Assembly (NCBI GenBank): GCA_015680685.1
Contig: MNCI01008893.1
Span: forward strand, 2,364 to 66,363
Reading direction: 5' to 3'
Source: Gnetum montanum
Taxonomy: Eukaryota > Streptophyta > Gnetopsida > Gnetales > Gnetaceae
Length of the DNA stretch: 64,000 nucleotides
The notes beneath the pieces were generated by a model. It saw only the letters and a list, made by a program, of their open reading frames with translations, searched no databases and was not told the origin of the DNA. Shown one piece after another: positions 12,291 to 22,534 of this stretch; the first letter of the stretch is position 1; every line of letters starts with the position of its first letter. The position numbers and the translations under genes are program-made.

Positions 12291-12415
12291 TGTGTTAATG
12301 TTTGCAAAGTAGTTGATCTTATAAAGTTCATTGTATTAAGAACCATAAAGTGTATCCTTTAAAATTCTAATTAATTTTAATAACACACACACAGGTAAAG
12401 CATCAAACACATAAT

Positions 12416-13166
12416 ATGGCTTCAACACTTCAAGAGAAGTTATCACCTATCAAAGAACCACAAAATAATAATGACAGGAGACACGATGATGAAAACGGAA
12501 GTGCACCTATGCAAACAAGGATTTCATACACTCATACTGATCCCTATTATTCCAATTTCACATTCATCTTTCATCAAGATGAGCAGCTAAGGTGGAAAGA
12601 CTTAAAGGAAAACATCGTTTTACCTCTAGAACATTTAGCATCATCCATGCTTAAGATAGTCTTAATGGGGATGAACCTAGGTCATTCATAGGAAGGGTAT
12701 CATGTGACCAAATACATAACCCAAGTGTATCAACCCATAAAGATGCAAGTATGAAGAGCTGATGCTATGGAGACAAAACATGAAAATAGCAATGAAAATA
12801 AAGTTAAGTATATTTTTTTCCTAGAATAAGTTAATGATGATACATTCTTAATATAGAAACTCCACCATAATCATGAAGCCCACTCACAAACACCTATTAT
12901 TCATGTGGAAGAACTTGTCAAGGTACAATTGCATTTGATCCTTGAAGAGACGCTAAGAAGAGAGGCAAAAGACTCTAAAAATAGGCAAAGCTCAAGGCCT
13001 AGAGCTTATATGGAACCAAAAAAGGATAAATTATAAAGTCACAAAAGGATAACTAGCTAGCATCATTCTCCAATTGCTTCCTCTTCCTCCTCATGATCAT
13101 CAACAAACTCTAATAGAATGGAATGAAGACTTAGAAATTACGACAAGGAAAGGCATAGGAAAGTCA
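12416..13166 (+). pseudogene. E2 gag, N-terminal part
   Basis: An ATG at 12,416 opens a 91-codon stretch, MASTLQEKLSPIKE onward, containing FTFIFHQDEQLRWKDL, the gag N-terminal signature of the group. The frame breaks at 12,691 and homology becomes thin until a word like TTRKGIGKS at about 13,135-13,166. That word aligns with RRHRKESR in E5 and TRHQKDSR in E4. E3 interrupts the gene here. The start is supported because E1, E3 and E4 begin at the same distance from this motif. Confidence 0.75.
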
Positions 13167-14090
13167 TGCTAATGGGCCCTTTTTTATGTGACCTCATCAA
13201 TAGGCCCTTATTGATAGGGCTCCATTTATGTGGTCTTTCCCTATTAATGGGGCCACATCAACGTAGCATTTTCTACATTGACGAGGCCCCATCAACGTAA
13301 CCCTAGAGAAAAAACTATAAATATGAGCTCAAAGTTGTGTTTATGGGGATCTAATGAATAGTAGTAGTCAAACTCTTACATTTTTTACATTTGAAAGTTA
13401 GAATATTTTCCCAAGTGCTCGCAGTAAGAGTAATTGAGTGTACGAATCCTTATTCGAGCATTGTTGTACCTAAGCATGACAATATGTACAGGAATAAAGA
13501 TGAGCTTCTTGATAAACCTTGCAACATTCTGGATAGTTTAGATACTTATTTATGCATTTAATGCTTTTAGTTAATTATTTAATGTTTTTTAGTAATTAAG
13601 CTAATTAAGCAAGACAAGATAGATAGATTAAATACATGAGTAGGACCACTTCGAGCATAACACGTGTTTACTTGGTAATCCCAATAGTGTTATTGCTTGG
13701 TACACCTAGTAGTGTAGCGCTTGGTAATCCAATAGTGGATACATGGGTTCAAGACCTGTACAGAAAGTGGGATTGGATGCTTATGTTAGGATTAGATAGA
13801 GACCAATAGTTAATTAGATCAAATTAGTCATTAAATTATTTTATCTCTCTCTTCAAGCGCCAAAGAACATAAAACCTAAAATGAGAAAAATCATATGCCT
13901 GAATTACACTTAACCATACCTTTGTACTTCACAAGTATAATTGGGAAGAAAACGAATGACCTTAGGACAAGATTCATTTCCTAGAAGACTGGCACACCAA
14001 AAACTAAAGAGTCCATGGAATTCAATAGGACTGTGCATGAACACTTCATGATTTGTATGGTTGAGTGTAGGCGTACCTTTAGTCGATCAT
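13167..14090 (+). mobile_element. E3 5' LTR, first bases deleted
   Basis: It pairs with 25,602-26,548. U3 has repeated words such as CATCAACGTA and GAGGCCCCATCAACG, and TATAAATA is at 13,316-13,323. It ends TCGATCATCA. The terminal TAATGAGCATC of the 3' LTR is absent, so the element end was lost after insertion. Confidence 0.85.
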
Positions 14091-14091
14091 C

Positions 14092-14109
14092 ATTGGTGCC
14101 ATTTTCAAG
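14092..14109 (+). promoter_or_regulatory. E3 primer-binding site, degraded
   Basis: TGGTGCCATTTTCAAGGA follows the LTR end directly. Against the tRNA-Asp complement TGGCGCCGTTGCCGGGGA, most differences are C to T or G to A. The position is exact; the match is decayed. Confidence 0.7.
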
Positions 14110-14241
14110 GATTCTATTTGTTGAAATGTGCACTATCTAGGTTTAGTGGATATCATTAATATCATTGGACAAACCCCAAGGTCAATATCATTCCCAAATA
14201 ATATAGCTACAAAAGCATACTAACACTTTGTTATTTGCAAA

Positions 14242-16690
14242 ATGTCTTCTTCTCACAGGTGAAATGATACAAAACCATCAGTCCCACAAGAGTGCAAAGT
14301 GGTATATACTCATCCAAATGATTTTACCTTCATCCTACATCAGGATGAGCAACTATGATGGCGTGATATGAAAGGCATCATTGTATTGCCCCTAATCAAT
14401 CTAAGCCTAGGATGTTGCTTCAAACACTTAAGAAATTAGGCATCCATGATTTTCAAGAGGAGTACATTATGCAAGATTATGACTTCTGGGACTACCATCC
14501 CACTGACACATAACACAGCTGAGATCAACATTAGGAGAGGCATCATGAGAATGCTAAGTGGAAAAAGTTCACTAATCCCTTGTTCCTACTAAATCAAGAT
14601 GACAATGAGGATCCTCCCCCTAAGGGCTCTTAGCATGAAAGTTCTCTACCCTTTGTTATTGGTTATGAAGGTGTAACCTTGAATCTACACTCTACAATCC
14701 ATAATTAAGGTTCAAAGAAAGATGGCAATCAAGTTAAGGGATTAAACAAGCATTAAGATGATATGAAAAATAATGAATGTGGTCATGATACCCAAGGGGG
14801 AGTTGGTAGATTTCATGGTGGAGGTATTCCTCCTCCCTCTTCTTCCTCTTCATTTGCATCCACTTCTTCTTCCTCTTCTAATTCTAAATGATCCTATAGA
14901 AGGAACAACCATGATGGCAGTGAGCATCAAGGTGATAATACTAATCACCATGCCCACAATAATTAATGAGATAACTAAGGACATCATCGATGATAATGAA
15001 ATCATGATGATGATGAGCCTCTGTTGGTGACTTGAAGCATGCTAAAAATTGTAGAGGCAATTAAGATTCCAAATAGGCATGTGAAAGATAGTTGTATCAA
15101 GAACTTAGACATGAATAATATCCCAAGATTTGAGGAAGGGTATAACTCTAATCCACAGACACATCTACAAGCCTTCCACGATTCCTATGCCTTATAGAAC
15201 ATTGAAAATGATTAGCAAAAACTCAAGCTATTCTCCAGGACACTCATCAAAGAGGCTAAAAGCTGGTACTGGTCTTTGGAGATAGAATCCATTCACAAAT
15301 TAAGTACAATGCTTGAATTATTCAATGATAAATACCAGACATACTCTAGAGTGTCCAATCTAAGAAGGCAAATCCAAGGTTGAAAACAAGAAACACATGA
15401 ATCCTTAGATGTCACCATGGGAAGATACTACTTCCTCTTACATCAATGCCCTAGCCATGGATATTCTTGAAGAAAACAACTCCACCACATCATAGATGGG
15501 ATCAAAGTAGAAACTAGAAGAACTCTTCGTGTTTATGCCCAAGGGAGATTATCCGAATTAAGAGCTCATCAAATACAAAGGCTGATATAACAGGTTGCAA
15601 AAGAAGAAGGTGAGTTGCAAAAAAAGGAAAGTGCAGAAGAATATAATAGGAATCCTTCCATTAGGAAAAGGGAGGTCTGATTTTATGACAAGGAGGAATC
15701 ACCACTCAACAAAGTGATGAACAAGAAAACCTTGCCCATCCAAAAATCTGTATCTAATCTTTTAGCAAAGGTTGATAAATTATGAGACTCTTTGGATGAA
15801 AAGTTCCAAACCACTATGAAGATTACTGAAGAATCTAAAGAGCAAAATAGTGATCATAATCACAGGAGGTGAAAAGAAGTTGAATGTGCCTACCAAAGAG
15901 GCAAGGGCAAAGCTACTACAGTAGAAGAAGTTGTGGAGGCAAACTCTAATGATGATGTTGGTTGTGACATTTGTTAGTATGAAAATCCTAAAGGATGTTT
16001 CCCTATGGTGTCACACTTATAAAAGTCAAGGGTGTACACATTAAACCCTCAACTAACACTAAGGCAAGCACCCAAATGATTACCTTATCCTCAAGGAAAT
16101 CCAAGGCAATTTCACCAACAATAATAAGCTTACTACCCAAGTGAAGCTCCACCACAACCATATGAACAATATCAATAATGGCACCAACCATAATCATGGG
16201 GAATGCCACCACCAAGACAGTAGTACCCTTTTAGGCAACCAGATCCATATGGGTACTATGTTCAACAACCCATTTCTGCAAGAAGTTCTGCAAGCCACGC
16301 TTCATTTCAACATCACTATTACCCTCCAAAGTACCATCAAACTCATTTACTATCTACTCAAGAAAAACACCCATATCCATACCACCCTTCACATCTATCT
16401 ACACATATCTCTCCACCCTTAACCTAATTACCTCCTGTTCCATCCATGTAGGGTGAAATTCCTCCATAGCCACAACAAAAAAATGCTACAAGGGTTGTAC
16501 ATTCACAACCATCTTTCCATCTGAGTGGTTTGGATAATCAATCTAGAAAATGATCATTTTTCCAACCCAATAGTCCTTCCAAATCCTCAAAACCTAATGC
16601 AACTAGTTGCCCTATATCTCCAACACCCTCATCCTCTACATCAAATACCTTCGAGTCCCCTTCAAGCCAAACGTTACCTTGGATCTGCAC
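14242..16690 (+). pseudogene. E3 gag relic
   Basis: The start is ATG at 14,242 (MSSSHR), with FTFILHQDEQL about 30 codons on. A capsid-like region follows at about 15,090-15,590, with words NNIPRFEEGYN, SWYWSLE, KYQTYSRVSNLRRQIQG, GRYYFLLHQCPSHGYS and RTLRVYAQGRLSELRAHQIQ. The spacing is that of the plant Athila/Tat gag. The zinc knuckle near 15,966 reads CDIC, stop, YENPKGC, with the histidine changed to N. The tail is rich in P, Q, H and Y. Many stops arise from CAG/CAA or TGG codons, for example in place of Q in the knuckle and W in the capsid. Confidence 0.85.
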
Positions 16691-17740
16691 TATGATGTTA
16701 ACTCATGCTATTTTTGATTGAATCAAGGCTGGTAATCTTCCCACAAAATGATCTAACCTGGGAAGTCCACTTATTTACTTACAGATCACTAGACATGAGC
16801 CATGCAAGGCCCTTCTTGATTCTAGTTCTAGTATTAATCTCATCTCCCATGACATGTACAAAGCTTAGAACCTACCACCTCTCAAGAAGAGAAACATTCG
16901 TTTAAAATTAGTAGACTAATCAATCACTATCCCTTTGGTATTAGTGGAGGACATTGTGACCATAGTTTTTGGATGGTCTTCTCTTGCCAATTTTTTGGTG
17001 ATCAAAGTTAAAAACTACAAAAGTAACTTTCCCATCATTATGGGAAGGGCTTGGTTAAGCATAGTAGATGCACGTATGGGTATAAGGGACCTCTCCTTGG
17101 AAATATCCAAGGAAAATGAATTTGGAAGGCTAGAGAAGAAGTGTGTTCCATGCATTGTGTACAGTGATAATGGGTGCAATTGCATGTAAAAAATCTAGTC
17201 CATCATAAGTACATAAATTAAAGCATGTAATCAGTGTGCACAAGACATAGATATTCAAAAGTGCTTGTATGTAGCATCCATAATAGGAGGACACCCAGTG
17301 GCTAACAGCTAATTCTAACAATAGCACATTATGCATAGAACCAACTGAGAGCCTAACATGTGCTTATGTCAAAGGCATGGATGAACTTGAGCAATTCATC
17401 ACCAACTCTCCGATGATGAAAATGATGATACCTATTGGGGAGAGTTGGAAATGCCTGATAATTTCAAACAAGAGCCCCTAGAGTTAAAAACTCTACTGAC
17501 AGACATGGAGTATGCATTTTTAAACAATGGCAAGCTAGTCATAATCAATGCCAACCTTGCTCATGAACAAAAAGAAAAGTTGCTAGATGTGGTTAACAAA
17601 TGGCCAACAGCCTTTTCTTGGTCATATCATGAGCTAACTAGAATCGATCCAAGTATATGCCAGCATCACATCTACACTGACCTAGCCATGAAGCCAAGAA
17701 GGCAGTTGCAGATACAGTTGAACCCCAAATTGAAATAGAT
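16691..17740 (+). pseudogene. E3 protease and linker relic
   Basis: The C-terminal half of the protease is open at 16,935-17,189: VEDIVTIVFGW, then FPIIMGRAWLS and DLSLEISKENEFGR, which align with the same words in E4. The active-site half (16,740-16,900) is frameshifted. The linker at 17,445-17,738 contains LLDVVNKWPTAFSWSYHEL and DPSICQHHIY, the usual stretch before RT in this group. It would have cut Gag-Pol; it is broken here. Confidence 0.75.
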
Positions 17741-18565
17741 CATCAAGGAGGAAATATAATAACTCCTCAAGGCAAGGTTCATCTATCCTATCACGGCTAG
17801 TGAGTGGGTTAGCCCACTCATAATTGTGATAAAGAAAGGTGGCAAGTGGTGGGTCCAGATTAATTTTAGACTATTGAACATGGCAACATTTAAAAATCAT
17901 TTTCCATTGCCATTTGTGGACCAATTTTGGGACACTATCTCTAGGCATTTCTATTATAGCTTCTTGGATGGTTATAGTGGCTATAACCATATCCAAATTG
18001 CACTAGAATATTATGTGAAGATAACATTCACAAGTCCATGGAGGACTTTTGCATATTGTAAGATGACATTTAGTCTATGCAATCCCGTACAGCATTTCAA
18101 CACCTGGTCCTTAGTATTTTTCCAATAGCAAATTGGTAGCAAGGTAGAAGTCTTCATGGATGACTTCTCTACCTATGGGGCTACATTTGAGCAAGCCTTG
18201 GACTACCTTTAGTAGGTATTAAAAAGATGTGTCAAAAAAAACCTTAGGGTCAATTGGCAAAAAAGCCATTTAATGGTCCAAGAAGACATAGTACTGGGAC
18301 ATAGAATTACTTAGGTAGGGATTGAGGTAGATTTAGAAAAAATAAAGGTCACCGAAGGAATCACATGCCAACCAAATATAGTTAATGTTTGATCATTCCT
18401 TGGACATACTAGCTACTATCGGTAATTCATAGAAAATTTCTCTAAGATCATAAAGCTGTTGGTAGAGCTTATGAAGAAAGATGCTCCATTCATCTAGACC
18501 AAGGAATGTGAACATGCATTCCAATAGTTAAAGGATAAACTTGTAGAAAATCCAATTCTACAGGT
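17741..18565 (+). pseudogene. E3 reverse transcriptase relic
   Basis: An open stretch at 17,826-18,128 carries FPLPFVDQ, then FLDGYSGYNHIQIA, then TFTSPW and FAYCKMTFSLCN. The catalytic VFMDDFSTYG is intact at about 18,150-18,180. Downstream words LGHRI and SFLGHTSYYR (with one stop) mark the thumb. FLDGYSGYNQI rather than LDLRSGYHQI separates it from chromoviruses. Stops and at least one frameshift inactivate it. Confidence 0.85.
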
Positions 18566-19050
18566 ACTAGACTAGTCCAGACCATTTCACATAATGATGA
18601 ACATATCTAATTATGCCTTGGGAGTGGTTCTTACATAGTTGGACAACAAGAAACATCCATATTACATTCATTGTATAAGCCAAAGAATTATGGAGGCATA
18701 GGTAAATTACACCAAAATGGAAAATGAATTAATGGCAATGGTGTATGCTCTTGAAAAGTTCAGGCACTTTGTGCTTGGTTATAAAGTATTTGTGCATACA
18801 TACCATAGTGCCCTCTACTTTCTAATGAACAAACTAATAGTGAGCCCTTGTATCATACAGTGGCTCACGATCTTGCAAGAATTCAATCTCACAATGGTAG
18901 ATTGGAAAGGGACTGAGAATGTGGTCGCTAACCACCTCTCTCAATTAAGATGGGATAACAAAGATAAGGAGAGCCTACTCTCTAATCAGTTTCTAGATGA
19001 ACTCCTCTTTATAAGAGCAATAAATGACCAAGTGCCCATAGAAACAAAAT
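18566..19050 (+). pseudogene. E3 RNase H relic with catalytic changes
   Basis: The reading is MMNISNYALGVVL, then HPYYIHC, MENELMAMVYALEKFRHF, HTYHSALYFLMNK and ENVVANHLSQLRWDN. In E6 the matching words are MTDAAN, EKELM, LTDHSA and VVADHLSRL. So the first catalytic D is N, the third D is Y, and the last ADH is ANH; only the E of the second motif is kept. The enzyme would be dead even without its stops. Confidence 0.85.
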
Positions 19051-19728
19051 GATATGATGGCATCCTCACTTACCTTCTCACTCAGGAGATTCCACAACGT
19101 TTGGACTTTAGGAAGATACAATAGTTTCTTCATCAAAAAATACTTCATGAAAATCAACAGACACCTTTACAAGGTGTGCATCAATGATCTGGTTTGTTGG
19201 TGTGTCCCTGATGCAAATTAATTGTGCATGCTCCAAGATGCTCATGAAGGCCCCTGCGGAGGCCACTATGCAAGAAGACACACAGCCATAAAAATACTGA
19301 TAGTAAGATACTATTGGCCTACAATCTTTAGGGATGCCCACTAGTTTTTCTGATCTTGTGAACGTTATCAAAGAGATGGTAGGATGACCATTCGAATGGA
19401 GGATTCTCAACAATGGATTCATCCATTAGAGCTCTTTGACATATCGGGCATAGACTTCATTGGTCCCATCACATCCATGTCCAATGAAAAGGCATATATC
19501 ATCGTAGCAATCAACTATTACACCAAATGGGCAAAACTAGTAACTGTCATTGATTGTACATCATCCACTGTTGTTAGATTTGTACAACAAAATGTTGTCA
19601 ATAGGTTTGGGATGCCACGTGCACTAATTTCTAACAATGGAACTCACTTCATAGATGTCACCTTTCAAAAACTTATGCAACACTTGCGGGTCAAACATAA
19701 ATTAATAATAGCCTATCACATTACCCCC

Positions 19729-20061
19729 NNNNNNNNNNNNNNNNNNNNNNNNNNNNNNNNNNNNNNNNNNNNNNNNNNNNNNNNNNNNNNNNNNNNNNNN
19801 NNNNNNNNNNNNNNNNNNNNNNNNNNNNNNNNNNNNNNNNNNNNNNNNNNNNNNNNNNNNNNNNNNNNNNNNNNNNNNNNNNNNNNNNNNNNNNNNNNNN
19901 NNNNNNNNNNNNNNNNNNNNNNNNNNNNNNNNNNNNNNNNNNNNNNNNNNNNNNNNNNNNNNNNNNNNNNNNNNNNNNNNNNNNNNNNNNNNNNNNNNNN
20001 NNNNNNNNNNNNNNNNNNNNNNNNNNNNNNNNNNNNNNNNNNNNNNNNNNNNNNNNNNNNN
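19729..20061. other. Assembly gap, 333 N
   Basis: Unknown bases inside E3 integrase. Any open frame drawn across this gap, on either strand, is not real evidence of coding. Confidence 0.99.
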
Positions 20062-20423
20062 GCTAGATGAAAACTGATTAGTGGCCTTATCTTTCAATGA
20101 AGTGCACAAGGCATTCAACAAGCAACGACATGACCTAAGAATACAGAAAGTAAAATTCCAACCAGGAGATAAGGTTCTCTACTAGAACCCCACACATGTA
20201 CCACAGAAAACTAAGTTTCAAATGTTGTGGACGAAACCTTATATAATTGCTTAAACCTTTCTCTCTAGGGCCATGACCATATACAAACCTAAGAGCCCAA
20301 ATAAAAGGTATCTGGTCAACATCCAATAAGTAAAGATTTTCCATGAGCCTAAGCGAGCTAGTACAACAAATACCTCAATGGATGGACAACCACGTTCAAT
20401 TTTACAAATCTCCTCCTTCCAAC

Positions 20424-20440
20424 TTAGTCGTGGGGGAGAT
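20424..20440 (+). promoter_or_regulatory. G-rich polypurine-like tract at the end of E3 pol
   Basis: TTAGTCGTGGGGGAGAT at the pol end matches the tract in front of ORF2 in E5 and the true polypurine tract before the 3' LTRs (TCGTGGGGGTA in E5). E4 has ATCATGGGGGAGAT at the same place. It may be an internal start site for plus-strand DNA; that is inference. Confidence 0.5.
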
Positions 20441-20455
20441 GATCATTCATGCTAA

Positions 20456-22004
20456 ATCATCCATATGGCTCCTTAGTTTTTCTATTTTTTGTTTAAAAAT
20501 TTTTCTTTTGCAAGTTCTTTATTTTACAACTTTTTGATTTTCAGGATTTTTCCTATTTTTACATCATTTTTTTTTGTACATCATTTTTAGTATGTTTGAA
20601 TCTTTCTTGGATATTTTACACTTTCTTATATATTTCACTTTGTTTTTTTTGAATTTTATTTTCAAATTTTCGCTAATAAAAGTACTTTATTGCCAATAGG
20701 ACATGGTGGTGCTATGGCTAATAATAATGGTGTTTTGTGCTTTATGTTTGGTTTGCTAATGTCTAGTTTCTATTTTTGAATTTTTGTACCAATGACTTAG
20801 TCATGGTTTCTTTTTCATGGAATAAGAAATGAGTCCACAACATCTGCCCATCCACAAACTCTACGGTTTTCCTTATTTTGGAAGTTTGAAGTCCCTTTCA
20901 TTAAATAAACTTTTCATAAATTTGTGACCTTGTAGTTTCTGGAATTGGGAAAGATTCAAAGGTTTGAACAAGGTGTGACTTCAAGGGGACTCAATACTCT
21001 TTGTACTCTTCTACTTACTTGAGGGCTTGGGTGTTTTTCATGAGTTACTTACTATTCTATGTCACCGAATGCAAGAAGTCAAATAAAGTTTTTGCATGGT
21101 GTGGTTCCCATTCAAAATTCCCAGAAAGAAAGGAAAAAAAAAAACAAAACAAAACAAACATGATGGGAATTCAAGCACACCCCTTAGACAAATAAATAGG
21201 CTATAAGCACTAGTTATGGAACTAAAAAGACATGTACCCATGCTTGAAGATCCCCTCTAACTGAGGCCCTATCTCTCTTCTTACTTCTCTTTTCTTCTCT
21301 TTATGGAATGATGGTTGTTTTGTGGGAGCACTTTTGTGTCTCGATGGGGTGGATTAGTCTTGGAGCAACACAAAGTCACTAAAAGAGGTTGGTTTTGGTC
21401 TGGACTAAGGATGGATCTTTTTCGATCATTGTAAACATGAACTCCACAAAGGACTTCTTATGACCTTAGTTTGGAATTCCATTCCACCTTCTCCATCATC
21501 CATTTATGCTGACCATAACTCACCTCACTGTCGGTGTCCATATTCTTGATTCTGTGTCTTGGTCTAATGTATTTGAATTCTTAGGTAAAATCTTTTGAGT
21601 TGTGGCACTTAACTTCCATTGATCATTAATCACCTATGGGGCCCATAGACTCCTTAAGTTGAGGTTATGCAAGGGCAAAAAGGGCATGTGCTTGCTATGG
21701 GAAGAACCCACTTACATATCTCTTGGTTGGGTTCATCAAGCACCTTATCCTTATACATTTTTGCAAACTGAATCTTTTGTACACCCATCTTCTACATCAC
21801 ACCGTGTGTTCCTTTATAGATTTTGTTCATTAAACAAATTCTCCATCAAAATTTTCAATTTTTGAGTTTTCAAAGACCCTCTTCAATGATTTTTTTTCAT
21901 ATTCTTGGCTTTTCTAGTATTTCATAAACCCTAATTTCATTGAAAAATTCCTTGTATTTCTTAAGATATTCAAAACTCAAAATTTTTTCCAATCGACTCT
22001 GTAT
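20456..22004 (+). other. E3 spacer after integrase, conserved blocks
   Basis: It is non-coding. In order it holds GGTGTGACTTCAAGGGGACT near 20,972, CAAGCACACCCCTTAGACA near 21,172, the hairpin block (21,217-21,251: AAAAAGACATGTACCCATGC) and TATGGGAAGAACCCACTT near 21,697. All have counterparts in E4 in the same order. Long T-rich stretches lie between. The open frames of 60-70 codons here have no features. Confidence 0.65.
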
Positions 22005-22092
22005 ACAATGCCTTGTTGATGAGGCTAATACATATATGAGGCCCCATATATGGGGCCCCATCAACATAATTCAAAAATAGCATAAATAGGCA
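22005..22092 (+). promoter_or_regulatory. E3 internal promoter-like block, copy of its own U3 theme
   Basis: The block contains GTTGATGAGGC, the perfect 18-base palindrome GGCCCCATATATGGGGCC and CATCAACATAA, and then the TATA-like GCATAAATAGG. The E3 3' LTR has GTTGATGAGGCCCCATATAT, CATCAACGTAATG and CTATAAATAC in the same order upstream of transcription. ORF2 begins about 440 bases on. Sequence similarity to U3 is seen directly; promoter activity is inferred. Confidence 0.6.
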
Positions 22093-22243
22093 TGACCCCA
22101 CTTTGAAAAATTTACATTTTCTCATTAATGCCAAAGGATTTTTTCAATTTGTTGAGCCTAGATCCTTCTAGAGCCCATAACTTACCAACCATTTATCCAA
22201 ATCACTCTGTTCTTTGACCCTACAACTACCGAAGGTAACCTCT

Positions 22244-22257
22244 TCATCGTGGGGATC
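22244..22257 (+). promoter_or_regulatory. Polypurine-like tract between E3 internal block and ORF2
   Basis: TCATCGTGGGGATC lies in the leader before ORF2. E5 (GTCGTGGGGGAGAG) and E2 (GTCATGGGGGGAGGGGG) have a matching tract at the same place in the leader. Confidence 0.4.
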
Positions 22258-22534
22258 ACAAATGTGCCATTTTTTATGGAAAATTTTTTGTGATTTTTTT
22301 TCTAACTCCCACAAAGGTTTAATTGAAAAGTCAATTATTAAATACCAAATTAGAAGAGTTAGACCTTTCCAACAAGATCTAATGAAATTTATAATAAATA
22401 ATTAATAATTAATAAAATAATCAATCTACCATGGTCCAACCTTAGCCAAGTATAACTAACTAATGAGGGAAGGTATTCAAAAATTTAAAGTTACACATTA
22501 TGACTACTAATCCATGGATGTGTTGTAACTGCAG

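Larger units (their letters stand above)
19051..20455 (+). pseudogene. E3 integrase relic with an assembly gap
   Basis: The zinc-binding part lies at about 19,130-19,385 and the core at 19,384-19,728: FDISGIDFIGP, NYYTKWAK, RFGMPRALISNN, with the second catalytic D changed to N in the last word. The run is cut by 333 N at 19,729-20,061. The C-terminal part resumes at 20,062 with words matching E4 (FKMLWVGPYI-like, LVNIQQ-like, then HEPKRAST). There is no chromodomain. The stop used by E4 is lost here, so the frame runs on into the G-rich tract and ends near 20,455. Confidence 0.82.

Noticed and set aside
19384-20121. Long open frames (228 and 139 codons) across 19,729-20,061
   Set aside because: Much of each frame is unknown bases. 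Only the integrase part before and after the gap is real.
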